From NCBI RefSeq assembly GCF_001949145.1, contig NW_019091386.1:1601986-1665985 (forward strand): a stretch of DNA of 64,000 nucleotides, read 5' to 3'. Both the position numbers and the translations under genes were made by a program. Each line of letters starts with the position of its first letter. Position 1 is the first letter of the stretch. Positions 25,811 to 39,847 of the stretch are shown in pieces. The notes beneath the pieces were generated by a model. That model worked only from the letters and a program-made list of their open reading frames with translations, had not been told where the DNA came from and made no database searches. The DNA comes from Acanthaster planci. Lineage: Eukaryota; Echinodermata; Asteroidea; Valvatida; Acanthasteridae.

Positions 25811-28800
25811 AAATGATTTTTTTTTTTCACAAGAGGTTTTAATATAAAGCAGCTGTATTCACAAACAGGACTGCATTTGGAAAACTGTTTTCCAAGTGGC
25901 CATATTCTCTTAACTGTTACCATCCTAACTACAACTGATGATTTAACAGCACACAACAGCAATGCAAACTGTATCTCCTATCTGTACAATGTAAATGTTG
26001 GGGTCTCCATTGTGTAATTAGTTATTCAATTCATGCTTGTGCTTTGTGCTCCAATGCACACAACCCACAGACAAGCTACACATTTATTCAGACCCAGCAT
26101 AGTGTACAAAGACATGCATGTACATGTACATGACTCACTACCCAGATAAAGAATCGTTGTGAATTACATGTACATATTTATGTGCACCTTCTTTTGCTTT
26201 GCAGACTATTGCATGTGAAATGTTCCAATTAAAAGGCATTAAGTAGACTCCCTGGTGGACATGTACATGCCTCTATTCACAATCACTCCGATTCAAAGTT
26301 AACAAATGCGTCTGCTTGCATTTCTCCTTTGTCCTTTCGACAAGCAATTTCTTCAATCCTCTTTATGTTCATCAGCCTTACCACACATGTACATGTACAT
26401 TCCCTCTGTCCATGAACGCCATGCATAAATGCATGTTTCCAATTCAATCTATTACCCTTCATGTTCTAACTGGCCAGTGTACTCGTAGGTCTACACACCA
26501 CACAAGCCCAATCAACCCTTTGTTCCAGTAACAAAGGCAGAAAGTGTTATGTAACACTCACTCTACCATAACACCTGGGGTTAGGCTTCTAAATGACCAG
26601 TCTGTCATTAACAATGGATTTACAGTACATTTATAAGAGATTAATCTTTAGCCACACAAATATCTTAAGTCCCCGTACTTACATGTACATGCGATTTACT
26701 TGATTGAATTATTAAATACTGGTATTTGATTGTTTGAGCATTGAAGAAAAATCTGAGCTAGCATGAATGTTCTGCACGTACCGGTATACATGTATGTACA
26801 TGTATAGTCTTGTACAGCACAAACTTAAGTGACATGTACATGTATGTTACAATTACACGAGTTATCACGCATAAACCCCACAGGGTAAAAGACTAAGAAT
26901 TTTGTTTAATCTTAAATCTTTCCAGAAACTGATAAAACAAACCATTCAACAGACCAAATTAGCCCACAAAAGGAAAAAAAAGTCAGTATTATTCCAATTC
27001 ACTGAAATGGCACAGTGCCATAACATGACAGCTGCACATTATCTAGAAAATACAATGTTAATGCCCACTTACGGGTTCGGAACATGCAACACCATTAACA
27101 CTATCAACGGTACCTTTGACCTGATCAAAGCTCAGCTTTAGAACATGTTAAATTTGTTAAGAAGTACACTAAATAAATTGCTATAAACCTTGGTCAATCA
27201 TATTGGGCAAATGTGTACACAGTATTTTAACAGGAAAACAAACTATTAAAGTACTTGTGGTATACAGTGCAAACATTAATGCACAACACAAAATGATTCC
27301 CTCTCTGCAAAAATTCTTATGTCACCTGTACAACTTACATACATGTACATACTACTTCAAGGTACATGCACATGTAAAATAGTCAACCATCCCATCCTAT
27401 TGACATTGCACCAATGTCTTGCTCCAAAGAAATCTAAAAGCTGCATGTAGAAATGCAGAGTGTACATGTACAAATATTGAAAAGTCAACAGAAAGTAGTT
27501 TGTCCAGCTAGAACTGAATCACTGAGAGTGAAATCGATTAGGACTGTAGTCTGTACACATTTATCAACCACCTGGAGTTAAGATAACATGCGGATTACTA
27601 TTGGCATATATGCTTCCCGAGTTGGAAATTTAGTCAAATACCCAGCTTAAAACCTCATGCTGAACGTAAAATACTCAGTGATTTAACTATAGAGAAAGTA
27701 CCATAAGTTTCTGTATTTTTCATGTTTCGTCAATTACGCCTTGCTCAGTAGAGTAACGTTCGTTGCGGACGCTACTGAAACTGATTTGCTGATGTTTGTC
27801 TGCGTACAGCTTTTCTGCTGCTCTGTGCATAACCATGATAAATTATTTAGAAAATCCCGAATCGACAGGAAAGACTTGAAGTGAAACGTGTTGTAGACCG
27901 AAATGTGCTACTGCCCAAGCACTGTACAAATGGATCGTTTTTGTGTGCAAAAACTTGGTCACCAGACTCCCTGAAGACAAGATGCAGTAAAATTGATTTT
28001 TAGCCTGCAAGGACCACGCTATTTTCATCGATTTTTGCAAGAATGGATAGAGCCCGAACTCCTCATCGAAAGTTCTGCCATATAAATGTGAAGTTTTCAG
28101 CAAGTTTTGATCAGCCAAACATGAGCATTTTTTCACGTAGCATTTTAGAGGCTTTCTGGTACATCTGCAAGAAAACTAGGTATCAGTTTTGGAAAAATTG
28201 AGTCTGAAACACCTCAGAAAGATTAAAGTTCAGATTGTGAGTGTGAACGCATTTGACCACCAAGCAATGACGTGCACCGTGATTTTTCGAATGGCCACCA
28301 CCAGGTGTGTGCGCACGGCAGCCGGTCAACATGGCATCTGCAAGTGGTAGCCTCACATGTGCAGTACACGGGTAAATGCACACTAATGTAATGATATGGT
28401 CTCACGAGTTCATGGTTATCACTAAGTGCTGTTTTTTACTGTGTTTTTCAAGAAAAAAAAACAAGTATTATTATAATTACTAAGGCGAAAGGACTAATTT
28501 GCTTAATATTGGTACTCGGTTCCTCCTAGGGAGAACAGTACTCTCCCTCTCTTGAAGAAGAGTACAATAGGAAACATTACTGAGGGGAAAAGAGTACTGT
28601 ACTCTACTGTAAGCAAGGAAGTGGGTATTTTACTCATGGCCTGAAGAAAATTATCTAAACCCCTGAACCACTCAGCATAAATTTGCCTGGACTAATTTCA
28701 CGTCTTGTTTCATCCACTGTCTCAGAAGGGTTTGTGTCTAATTTCATCCTAGCTGAAAACATATATATTTTTTTAAATTTCACAATAGGCCTATTCATCG

Positions 28801-31800
28801 ACAGTTCTCATAATGGTACATGTAAGCCTACAGGCTAGACAGTTCCACAAATACTGCTGCGAGTACTTAAAGAACATCGCTACAAACAAATTTGAATACA
28901 GGAACAGACAGGCAAAACTGTACTTATACCATAAATTTCAACATACAGTACATTGCAAACACACCCTTGTTTGCATGTCCCAAGCAGCTAGCACAGTCCA
29001 GAATCATAATCCCAAACACAAAGTGTGCTAGTTGAAATACTGGGACCCAGTTGACTTAGTCGGGACAATAAATCAATAATGCCTGGCCTCCCCTGGCCTC
29101 ATATAATACTCTGGCATACATGTATTTCAAGGTTAGTATAACACTGAACACTGCAGCTCCACCACAAAGAAGTACATAAAGCTGGGCGTGACTCACCAAT
29201 CTTCTTCACAGGGCAGGCAGTGTGTCCATAATATTGAAAGACTGAGGCATTATGAATGCATTCTACATGTACATCGTGAATATGACCTCACATGTATTAC
29301 AAACACATCTCATGTTCATGTGTGTAACACGTACGGTACATGCAGCCCCGTTATGAATCCTTACATGTCTACATTTGTAAATTATAATGTACACTGTATT
29401 TGTACATGCACCGGTGGGTCCAATTAAAGAGTTGGCTTTGTACCAGATGCTAAAATAACTCAATGTACCAAAAATAAACATCAAATTTTACTGTTAACTA
29501 AATCTGTACATTACTTGATTAGTCCCAGAAACTGGGTTTCAGTGAAATCTCTAGACTTAAGGTATCTAGTGTTACAACCCCAACTCCAGTCTATAAAAAA
29601 AAAAAAATCCAATGGCTCACTGAGGATTTCTTTCCATCAGGACACAGTGGTAGTCCTTTCAAGATGTGATTCACCTGCTGCAGCTGAATCAAGCTTCGGG
29701 TACTACCGTAATTCAGTTACCCAACAATACAAAAAAACCCCAAAATGAGGTCATGGTCTAGCAAACGATTCAAAGAAATCAGGGTACAAAGACCAAATTG
29801 TAACACTAAATCAAACAAAAAGCCTGCCAAAAATAAATAACAATCCAGACAATTAAAGATGCAACACTACTGGCACCAGTTGCAGTCAAAAGACCACCCA
29901 GAACCGTACATGCACATGTACATGTAAAGTTAGATACATGTACATGCACTTCAAAAATTATCTTAAAGGCTTCAGGACATGTATGTACTGAGTAGTTTGT
30001 CCATACATGTAAATTCAAAACAAGGCCGAACCCTACAGTGCCAATCCACCAATGCGAAACCGGGAGTGGTACTGGTACATCCACATAACAAGGTGCCAGT
30101 CCAAGGTCGGGGCTTCAACAGAATGTCTGCCATCTGATTACAAGCATCACCAGAACCCCACAGGAGCCCACAGTAACCAATACTGAGGCAACAAGGGGCT
30201 TCCCAGTGGTAAATCTAAATCTCTACAATGTACAGGAGATCCCTGTGGCGCGGGCAGATCTTGTCCCAGGCTCACATTTCCCACAGTTACTGGCACTGGC
30301 ATGCCTGGCCATTTCATAAACAGGTCATGTCATCAGGATGGTGAATGAAGCCCTGGACTTGTCTGTGTTGGAAAGAGTGATTCGCATGGGCTAATATCAC
30401 GTAATACCAGTAGAACATGTATATTGGTAATGTACATATCCCAGTTAGTACTATGCACTGTTTTGCACAGGAAGAGAGTCAAATACATCATCAAAATAAC
30501 TGATTTTTCACCTTCTGTTACATACCACACATGTATCAACGTCACCAAATTATTCCATTATGCTTAACAGTAAACTCCGACTAAGTCGGCATTGTGTAAC
30601 CTGTCATATCGTCCAAGTTGGCGGTGTCACAAAAGTCCTGATCGTCTGTAATGCATTTCCAGGCCTCGAATTTCATTTTTTTTTCAGGGCACAGCCATTT
30701 GGCATTGGTGGACTGGGTGAAATAAAGAGCAGTAATGCCAAATGTGAGGGCATTAATCATGCCACCAGCGTACCAAAGTTAGGGGCATTAATGCCATCCT
30801 GATTTTCTTTATATCGCAAGAAAATCGATATTCATTCAGGTCGAAGAAAAAGTAGGATACGCATTATACCTGAACATGTCAGTGATAAGTGCCGAACCAG
30901 CAACTGATTGTTGAACGGCTTGGGCCTCAGGGTTCTCCCCAGGATTTTTCAAAACTGTGGGGGATTTCCATTGTGGTTTACCAACATTTTGCAAAGCCAT
31001 GGCAAGAAAGAATACCCGCTGCAGGTGGTTGCTTCGTTTGGGTTTCCCTCAGCGCGGACTGCTGAAGTTATTGGCTCAAAAAAGAGCCTATCTTTGATTG
31101 TCTGCCATTGTGCGCCAGACATTTATAACCAAATCAAACGCAGATGGGGGGAGGGGGTCGTTTGATACATGTAGTCGTTTGTATTACATTTTTTTCTTTT
31201 TTAAAAATTTTTGTTTCATTTTTCTTTTTAAATGCCACCAGATTTTCCCTGCACGTTTCAGCCTTCCATTTACCACCTTGCATAATGGAGCCCTGTGATT
31301 TAATCAACTGTAATGGCTTGGAATAATTTTAACTACATGTACATGCACTTTAAGGCATTCTGTCCAAACGACTGGAATATTGTTGGATATTTCAAAAGTC
31401 ACATTAGGGTAATTAAACAAATTAAAAATAATGAAATGGTACACATATCACTGAACAACAGCTTTTTAACCCCCCCAAAAAAGTATCGTTTTTTGACAAA
31501 TTAACCATTTTTGGCCCGTCTGCATAACCTGATTCAAAATAAAGTTCCACCTGTTATTTAGCCAACAAACCAACGTTGACAAGAAGCCTGAACTGAACCC
31601 TACACTGACTGCATTTGCAATTTACAAGTCATTCATTTAGGACTGAATGCTGAGAACACACAAGATTAGATTTTGAACAATCTAATTTGCATCTGGCTAA
31701 TTCAATCTTGTACATGTACGTCGCTGTACAAAATGTACTCAGCACCACAAGAATCTGTGGTCTCAATAAAATATTAAAAACAAAATGCAAAGCACACAAA

Positions 31801-32670
31801 TGCACCGACAAATTTCAACAAAACTTTTGAGTCTTTGATCAATGATTTTTTTTTTAAATTTTACAAATTCTTAACAGGGCAGCAACACAGTTCCACATAT
31901 TATGAAACTCACACACAGGCTACCTGACAAGGCTCCAAACACTTGAACAGTACCACTACGTTGCAGTCATGTCGAGAACTACCTGACTTTTTAATCTATT
32001 AAACACATTAGCTGACCGATGCAACATATGTTACTCTAACATGCCAGCGCGCAAACATCCCTGGAATTTGTGATAACTTTCAACAGGACCAGGCAATCAC
32101 TTCCTGAATTGTAATCATAGGATATGCCAATTTCCTTAACACACCACTTCCTTGTAAACCATAACCATTTTCACACAAAAAACACGTGCACATCAAGAAA
32201 TGGCAAAGATAATGTACATCACGCAAATATTCATTACAAGATGGCTGAGATAAAGTCTTCAGTATGTTTCCTCACATGGTCACCTTGTCCCAGACCTCTT
32301 TTCTTTGAAAGAAGTCTTATGACACAGATGTGTACATGAATACGGTGCTGGGTGAAACTGACACCGAGACAGGTGCTGGCAGTTTTACAGTTAAGAATCT
32401 GCTCTTTGACATGGCACTGCCCTCGGGGAACCATACAAACATGGTTATTGTGTACTTCAGAGGAACAGTGTTCAAATAAGGTCAACAATAATGTGCCGGA
32501 AATATACTAGTAGCAAGCCCAAACAGAGAGCTGTGCCCCTGGAGACCAAACTTGAGACTTAACGACAGAAACCGAAAGCAAAAAAGGCATGCAGAGTCTT
32601 TTCGCACCAGGTTATTGCCAAAATACATGTACACGCACCTGCAATTTCAGTCATCTGTCACTCTCTTTAA

Positions 32671-32721
32671 CCCTAACAGTCCTCAATCCTTCACCTGTTG
32701 GAGGACTGAGGGCTGTTAGGG
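32671..32721. repeat. Strong hairpin: 15-bp stem, 21-nt loop
   Basis: CCCTAACAGTCCTCA (32671-32685) pairs with TGAGGGCTGTTAGGG (32707-32721), with a single G-T wobble. A related sequence, CTAACCCTGACAGCCCC, recurs about 75 bp to the right (near 32793). Confidence 0.55.
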
Positions 32722-33384
32722 CGCAATCTTTACTGCAAGGAATGATCCTAGGGTGTGACTGTGAAGCCTCAAGGAAGGTGCTCTATGAGGACCTAACCCT
32801 GACAGCCCCCATCCTCTCATTCACACTTGCACAAATGCATAGTCTCCTTTTTTATCTGTATTTTCTCACTTTCCAGCTTGATTTGTCCAAACCATGACCT
32901 GACCCAGCTGCAGAACACAACTGAATGATAGCCCAAGGTGTGACCTGAACAGATGCCGTAGGGACCATAACCTACAGAGTCATTCTGACACAAAGCAACC
33001 ACAACACCCCAGGAAAGCCCTTCAATCAATTCAGCTTTTCATAATTTCTTTTATTTTGAACAACAAAATAAATAAAACAAAATTTCAATAACTGCTGGTA
33101 TTCCATCAATCACCCCAACTGTGGGGAAAAAAGTTTGTTTAGAAAGGACTGTTTAAAATGTACACACGTGAAACAGATACATGTACTGGCTGCAATAAAA
33201 CTCTTTTGATCTGTTGACTCCCCAGAAGCTGTTGAGGTCAGTGGGCATGACTCATATTTATTGTGATCAGAGAAAATATACATCAAGCCAATGAAGATTG
33301 ATGCTCAAGAAAACTGAGAGCCAACTGGAAAGAGCATTAACCACACATAAGTTGTTTGAAAAACAGAAGTGAACTCGGTGAAGG

Positions 33385-33450
33385 GGAGGAGGGTCTGGTT
33401 GCCATGGTGGCGCTTGCCTCAACACCCATCTCCTAGACCACGGTTTGACA
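33385..33450 (+). repeat. tRNA-Leu-like degenerate sequence (possible SINE head)
   Basis: GGTTGCCATGGTGGCGCTTG, followed by CCTCAACACC and later GACCACGGTTTGACACTG, resembles an A-box and a B-box at tRNA spacing with a long variable arm. It is not an intact tRNA. Confidence 0.3.
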
Positions 33451-36400
33451 CTGATCAAATTCTCAACTGCCTAGGTTTAGGTGTCTTTAAGGCTACCAAG
33501 TTTGAATGCCTCAAGTTTGAAACCTCTCATTTTACTCACAAAGAATTTAACATGTAAATAATTGACTAAGGAGGTTTGCCTGCAGCTAGTAAATGTAATA
33601 GACGTTATTCACGTGGAAGCCATTTTTGAGGTCATTCTTTGAATCCCTTTCACAAATTGCAAATTGTCAATTACAATGGTACCAGACTGTTTTATAACTG
33701 CCATGCATACCAAGCCTCCCTTTAGAACTTTAGAAATGAAGAGGTAACTTTGCTTTCAATTCCAATATGGCCAACCAATGAACAAAGTCTATTCTTTCAG
33801 GTAAGGTCACAATTTGCAAAATTAGAGAGCATGAATACCTATTCCTATTAAACTTCTAAGCCAATAAAAATCACTCAAGAATTTTAAAATGCAGCTGCAC
33901 ATTTTAACAACTCAAAATCGGATTCACTGTCAGCCTTTAACAGAGAACTGAGCATCAATCGGAGCAAATGGGCTCAGACGCATACATGTAGCTCCCCTTC
34001 TATTTCACATAAGCATGCGCCATGTGTACGCAGGGGCCCGCAAAAAAAATCAAGATTAATCTGATTCTGAATAACTAACTTACGAGGAAAGTAATCCACT
34101 TTACAGGCATGTAGCCAATTTTTCAAACAAAATGTGTTCTGGGGCCGTGATTAGATTATGTACATGAGCCCCGTACCACTCTGCACTTACTCTTCACGAC
34201 TTGAAAAATGTGCACTCGTGTTCATGGTAGACCTGACCACGCTCTATCCGATGCCAAAATGGCACGTTCCTGTTTCTTCTGCATTCAGTGACCTGGACCA
34301 GGCTGAATTATAATTTCTAAAAAGGGTCCTTGGAGCTTGGGATGGAGCCAGAGGCACTGGGTGCAGTTGTCATGTCTGGTGGCAGTTAGACATGAATCAC
34401 GCACAATGAGTCATTTGACGGTGTGCATATGCAGCATCTACTAAAGGGTACTGCCATGAGCAAGTGCGTGAGGCAGCAGTGAACACATGTACTGTATACA
34501 TATGGGTACATACATGTACAGTACATGAATGCAGCCTGATTATGCCTACATGTAGATTTGCCGTTTTTATCCTTTTTTTTATCCTTTTTATCATTGGAAG
34601 AGCCATTCTGACGATTTTTTTTTAATTGTGAATACCTGACATACAGAGGAATAAAATGGTTAACACAAGCAATATGCTAAATACAATATAATGCTGCCAA
34701 ATCTGAAAGTAATATTTTAACAGTTTACATTTAACTTGTAAATTGAGGTACAAGTATTAATAACTGTCTGCTGACATGTAAAACTGAAGGTAAAAATTTT
34801 CAGAAGTTGGCTGTGGAACGAGAGATGGGGGAAATAATGCACACCATGCCAAGTACTAGACTCACAAATTTCCGAGGGGAGATGAATTAAAAGTTTTATA
34901 ATCAGCCCAATTACTAGTGCCATTTTGCTGTACAATCAGTATAAAAATCATTGATGTCAATTAATGGCTCAGTTTGCGCACAGTCTAGAATGTATTGGCA
35001 ACTCCAAGAATGAGGACACCTAACATGTACATTATGCAATTGTACATGAACAGCAGTGTCCACAGCATTTGTAGGATATTTTTATGCACTAACTTAAGTA
35101 CAGGTACTTTGTACAGTACGGGTATTTCAACCACAAACTATTACTAACATAAATGTCAAAGACGGACGCCTGGTCTTTTAGAGGCACTTAAAACAAAAAA
35201 GAAGAAAATATTTGTGCATATATGCATGAGGTACTTCTTCCCATTGGTTTTTCTGTCAACATACATTTGGCATTCTTGTTATAGCACTGCTACCATTTTG
35301 TGGTGACCCTGCATATTGTAAGGGTTGAGCTAATCCTCACCAATGAGTCGGTGAAGTGAGTCTTTTTTCCAATTCAGTTAGTGCTCAAGGCACTAATCCG
35401 AATGCATAACTGTACATTACATGTGTACACATGTACCTCTACATGTGTACGCACACAAAGCGCAAATGAGATTATGCCCAGGGAGCTGAACAATGTCACT
35501 GTGAATCACTGGCAAAGAGGGTTTGGAACTTCTAACCCGATCAAGGGCTGCATTTGTCATCCAGAACAGTACTTGGTGTTACCAACTGCTTGCATTCAAA
35601 AAGACAAATTAACTGCTGTGATAAATGTTTGAGCATGACATGTTGTCACAATTTTGATGTCTGTTACTACACAACAGACTCCTGCAGTGTCTTGGATGGC
35701 TACTTTTGCCTAAATGCAAGTTACATACATATACATGTACAGTACATTCGAAAGTGCCAGACCCAAAGCACATCAGTTGACCATTAAGAAATGTGATCAT
35801 TTGACCTTATGTACAGTACCTGTAGTCAACTCTTGCCTCCCGAAGGTGGTGGTACTACATGTACATGTATGTATATTTTGACCTTAGTTTAACACATTTT
35901 CCAATCTATGTATACTTCGACCTTAATTTAAAAGACATTTTCCAATCTATGCTTTTGCCATTTAACTCTAAATACCTAAACCTGATCCTCAGAATGCCAA
36001 ATTAGCAGCAAGCAGGCAATCTCTCTCACACGTCCATGTATGCCATGCAACGATGCATTTAGCACAAAGTTGTTTCGTGTGATTTTTAGATGCCCCGACT
36101 GCCTACTGACTGCAGCTCATAGAATGAGTCTGCAGGGAATCGAACTACTGCACATACTGGTAGGACCAAACTTCAAACGTAATCCACTACTATTTTACAT
36201 GTGCTGAGGCTTACTTACATGTAGTTTTTAATCTTAGCAATATCCCCAGAATGTTACAACTGAAATTTTTACATTCTTCACAAAAGCTGCTAAAGGAAAA
36301 AAATCAGTGCGCAAATATTGAAAACTCAACAAAAGACGCTGAAAAAGACATGCTCCTTAATTTTTACGCAGACATAAACTCACTTGGCAGTCATAAGTAG

Positions 36401-37049
36401 CACATGTGCATCACTGTACAAACACTAAACAGGCCCATCTTCAGTTTTCTAGATTTCTGTTCACAAATGGGTCAGTAATATTAGCCAACATGTTGGCTTA
36501 CAAGTATGATTAAGCAGAACATTACTAAAAGTCCATTTATAATATGTGCTTTTCTCACTATCCACTCCAATTTTTAGTAATCTCCAGCATTAAGCATGCC
36601 TACATGTACTAACCTATAAATCCAAGGCAATACATTCAACATGCAGCAAATTCAAACCAATGCAGCCCAGGTCATTTCCACCTCCTCTCGCGACCCATAA
36701 TTTGTCACATTTTATGATTATGCTTCACTTGCAGGTATGAAATTACACCATCCGCGCAAAACATGATCACGAAGATGTCAGATAAGGTGGGTATTTTGTC
36801 TCGCCTGTCACCTAAAGCTTGCCAGGCGCGATCAGGTGGAAAGGCGCTGGATTATACAAAATTCAAACCAGAGGCACGCCTGCACATCTGTCTGCCTTCG
36901 AATGGATGATGCAGATTGAACGCAGAAAACACACTCAACATTAGCAGCTGAAAAAAATTACCAAGTAAACTTTATAAAAGTTTGAAATTTTACACACCAA
37001 TTCAGAAGGTTATTGACTCACCACAGATTGTAATATATCCACTTTTGCG

Positions 37050-37620
37050 TTAGAAATCCTCACAGAAAAGGCAATTAAAAATCACAATTTCGCCGCGATC
37101 TGTGTCTCCGGCATTGGCACAAAACAGCAGCGGTACGCGGTATCCTGCATGTACGCTCATACAAGCCCAATCGCGCGCTCTCTTGAACCAGACTAATTCG
37201 TGCCGTTGGTCTTTCGATAAGCCGTAGGTATCGCGCTCAATCGGGCTATAAAAATCATTTGTCTGCAAGTGCATGCAGACGGTTTGTCTCAACGGCGTTT
37301 GCCCTCCCTCACCGGCAAGCCGCTCCCACCACTGAAATAATCACTTACTCGCTCCAAATCGACATGCTAACTTAAAAATTTCTACATTAAAAAGGATTCA
37401 TGACTATTTTCTGTCGCTGTGTTCCTAGTTCAGGGTAAAATTCAGTCCGTCGTGACGTCCAAGAGGGAACAATTCACTCTCCATGGGCAACAGGAGTGCT
37501 TTTCCAAAGGGAGGAAGATCAATTAAAATAGCCTCCGTGATTTGAACCAAGTAGCTTTCCCCGATGCTGGCAATAGATGGCGCTGTTAGAAGCGCCAGCA
37601 GCTATAAATATAGGGCGCGG
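37050..37620 (-). promoter_or_regulatory. CpG-rich candidate promoter, possibly of adducin
   Basis: The stretch 37080-37360 has a clear local cluster of CpG dinucleotides (roughly 25) in an otherwise CpG-poor neighbourhood. On the minus strand there is a good donor (GAGCGA|GTAAGTGA, exon end at 37349) downstream of a TATA-like TATATTTATA (37612-37603). This could be the adducin non-coding first exon and promoter, about 12 kb upstream of the start-codon exon. The TATA-like word also reads as TATAAATA on the plus strand, so direction is not fixed. An 80-codon minus-strand ORF here is unrecognised. Confidence 0.35.
37570..37584 (+). promoter_or_regulatory. CTCF-type core motif beside the candidate promoter
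   Basis: The sequence GCAATAGATGGCGCT fits the short CTCF consensus NCA-NNA-GRN-GGC-RSY at every position. It overlaps a 7-bp inverted repeat (TGGCGCT ... AGCGCCA, 37578-37597). Confidence 0.35.
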
Positions 37621-38082
37621 CGCTGTTCTCCCTGCGTTCCCATCGTATCAACCGTAATCGGTGTGGAGGGCCGCTGGGTCCATGTTGTTGTAGATGATGG
37701 GCTACATGTACGCTGATGTGTAGTGACGTTGTAATTGTTGAGAGCCCCAGCTGTAGAATTTCGCATTGTGACGGGGGGGGGGAGATAAAATCCCTCAGAA
37801 AGATTTGAACTTGATCAAACAACCTCAGCCACCCTCCCAAAACGTTGTTACAAATTTTATCACACACTGCACTTTTCCTCTTCTGTCAAGAATTACTAGT
37901 TCCTTTTGACAAAGCCCCCAAACACAATTTCTTTGGATAAATTTTATCTAAACGCCAGTAGCTTTAGCAGTTTACTTGGTTGAGTTTCAGAACTTTGCTT
38001 GAATATTTCAGTGTTTGGCAGGCCTCTTGCATACACAACCTGTTGTGGAAAGTGACTTAGTAACTCCGAATTCACAAAGAAC

Positions 38083-38160
38083 GGTCACCAATAACTACCA
38101 GGAGTGCTCCAGTGACTAGATGGTCACCTATAACTACCAGTTGTGCTCCAGTGACTAGAT
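38083..38160 (+). repeat. Tandem duplication, 2 x 39 bp
   Basis: GGTCACCWATAACTACCAG, then GTGCTCCAGTGACTAGAT, occurs at 38083-38121 and 38122-38160 with only a few differences. The third copy dies out after the junction. Confidence 0.85.
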
Positions 38161-38524
38161 GAAGTGCCAGTTGGAGACTGGGGGCAAACTTAGGCGGTGT
38201 ATCTGGCACCTTTTAAAGTCGAAAAGAATGACTTGCACTAGAAATATTTAATTTCAGCACAACTTAAGATGGCTTAAATGCTCGATGGCAGAGAACTGAA
38301 TTTCAGAGGGGAGGTTGGTGTCAGGAGAAGCAAAATGTTTGGAGGTCTGTGTAATATTCTAAAAACATGGCTCTTGTGAGGGTTGAGGCCACATGTTGGG
38401 GGCTTTTTACACACTTTTGGAAGGAGTGGAAATAACTGTTTTGTCCAAGCTGGGGGAGGGGAGGAAAGGGGATTCCTGTATCCCCTCCCTATCTGCCAGT
38501 GAACGTGTTTCAGTCATGGTCACC

Positions 38525-38554
38525 TGTCATGCTGGTGCGACAGCTAGCATGACA
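38525..38554. repeat. Hairpin with 9-bp perfect stem
   Basis: TGTCATGCT (38525-38533) and AGCATGACA (38546-38554) with a 12-nt loop. Confidence 0.5.
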
Positions 38555-39847
38555 ATTTTCGGAACACGAGGGACACCAGCACAAATTACAACTAGCTTTT
38601 TACGAATTTTATTTCCACCCAATCACATCTATTGCACAAAATTACAGCACAAAAAAGAGCCCATCGTACGTACAGCAACTGTTTGGCACGCAATCAGTGA
38701 GCTTGGACTAAAATGTAGGGGGAAAAACAGAAAATACAAACAATCATACAATGTATACAAATATCTATCATTATCACAAGTCAGAATTGGAGTTTAAGTT
38801 TTGAAAAACTTTAGGGTCATCTATGAGGAATTTGCTGTGTCATACACTGTTAAGGATTAAAACGGGGGAAAACAATTAACTGAGATGAACCTGCCAGGCA
38901 CTCCCCAAAACCCTTTTAGGAAATAATGATTCAAAATTGAAGGTGTCAAAATTATCAGAGCGTGAAACCCCAAGAAAATAGCCAAACTAAAATCGGATTA
39001 TTTAAATTTATTAAAACTGTGAATTTAACAGCTAGATAATGTTCTTGACAAAGAATGGTAGATCAAAGACTCTAAAAAAAGTCGGATTATTTATTGTCCA
39101 TTGAAAGAACTTTGTTGGCCTGATCCACTTTTTTATTTTCAATACACTTCATTTAGCCTCGTAACATCCTCAGTATTTCTCCAGAAGTGTATTATGTATG
39201 GAGGGGGAGTGGCGATTGGAATGGGTGGGCAAATGCCGCACTATAACGATGAAAAACAAACAATCCAAAAGTAGTTTTATTTCACAAACAAAAACAAAAG
39301 CCCTAACTGCTGTAATCATTTAAGCATCTTCACTTTTCTACTCACAATGTGACTCTAAGCCTTCTGTTTACTATCAAAAGCATGTTTCCCTTCATTTGGT
39401 TGTACAAAAAATGTTTTCGAGAGCTTGGCCACTATTTCTGCATTAGCTTTTATTTTCCATCCATGCTTTTATTATCTTTTAAAATGACTATGTACATAAT
39501 GACTAACAGAGTGGAATATAGCGTACTGCAAGGAAAAAACAGAAAGAGGTTTTCCCAAATAAGTCCAAAAGTGATGCAGTGAAAGGCAATGATTGAAGGT
39601 TTCGCTTCTTATTGGAGTTGAAAAATATGGAGCAGAAACTTCTTTTCCTGTCTACTCTGATCTCCGGCCCTGCCCAATTTTTACACTACCCATCAATGGG
39701 CAATATCTGATGATGGGTTTGTTTGATGTGAGGTGTGTACAGTGGAAGATCTGTTGAAGCCCCTATAACTTTGTGGACTGTAACGATGGCTCCATACTTA
39801 ATTTGTGACAATTCGGGGAGGGAATCAGCAGGGGATTAGGGCTCTTG

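Noticed and set aside
25540-25962. 140-codon minus-strand ORF with repeated Phe/Tyr/Arg/Pro segments
   Set aside because: It is generated by the 3 x 40 bp tandem repeat, whose period is not a multiple of three.
30640-30800. Strong plus-strand acceptor-like T-run plus CAGGGCAC followed by an open frame
   Set aside because: The downstream reading contains GGGCATTAATGCC-type palindromes, no donor in a matching position and no domain. More likely an interspersed repeat.
36130-36175. Possible tRNA gene (GGGAATCGAAC-like T-arm)
   Set aside because: The would-be T-stem bases do not pair and no acceptor or anticodon arm could be drawn.
38393-38797. 134-codon plus-strand ORF
   Set aside because: No recognisable domain. 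It overlaps a hairpin and low-complexity sequence.
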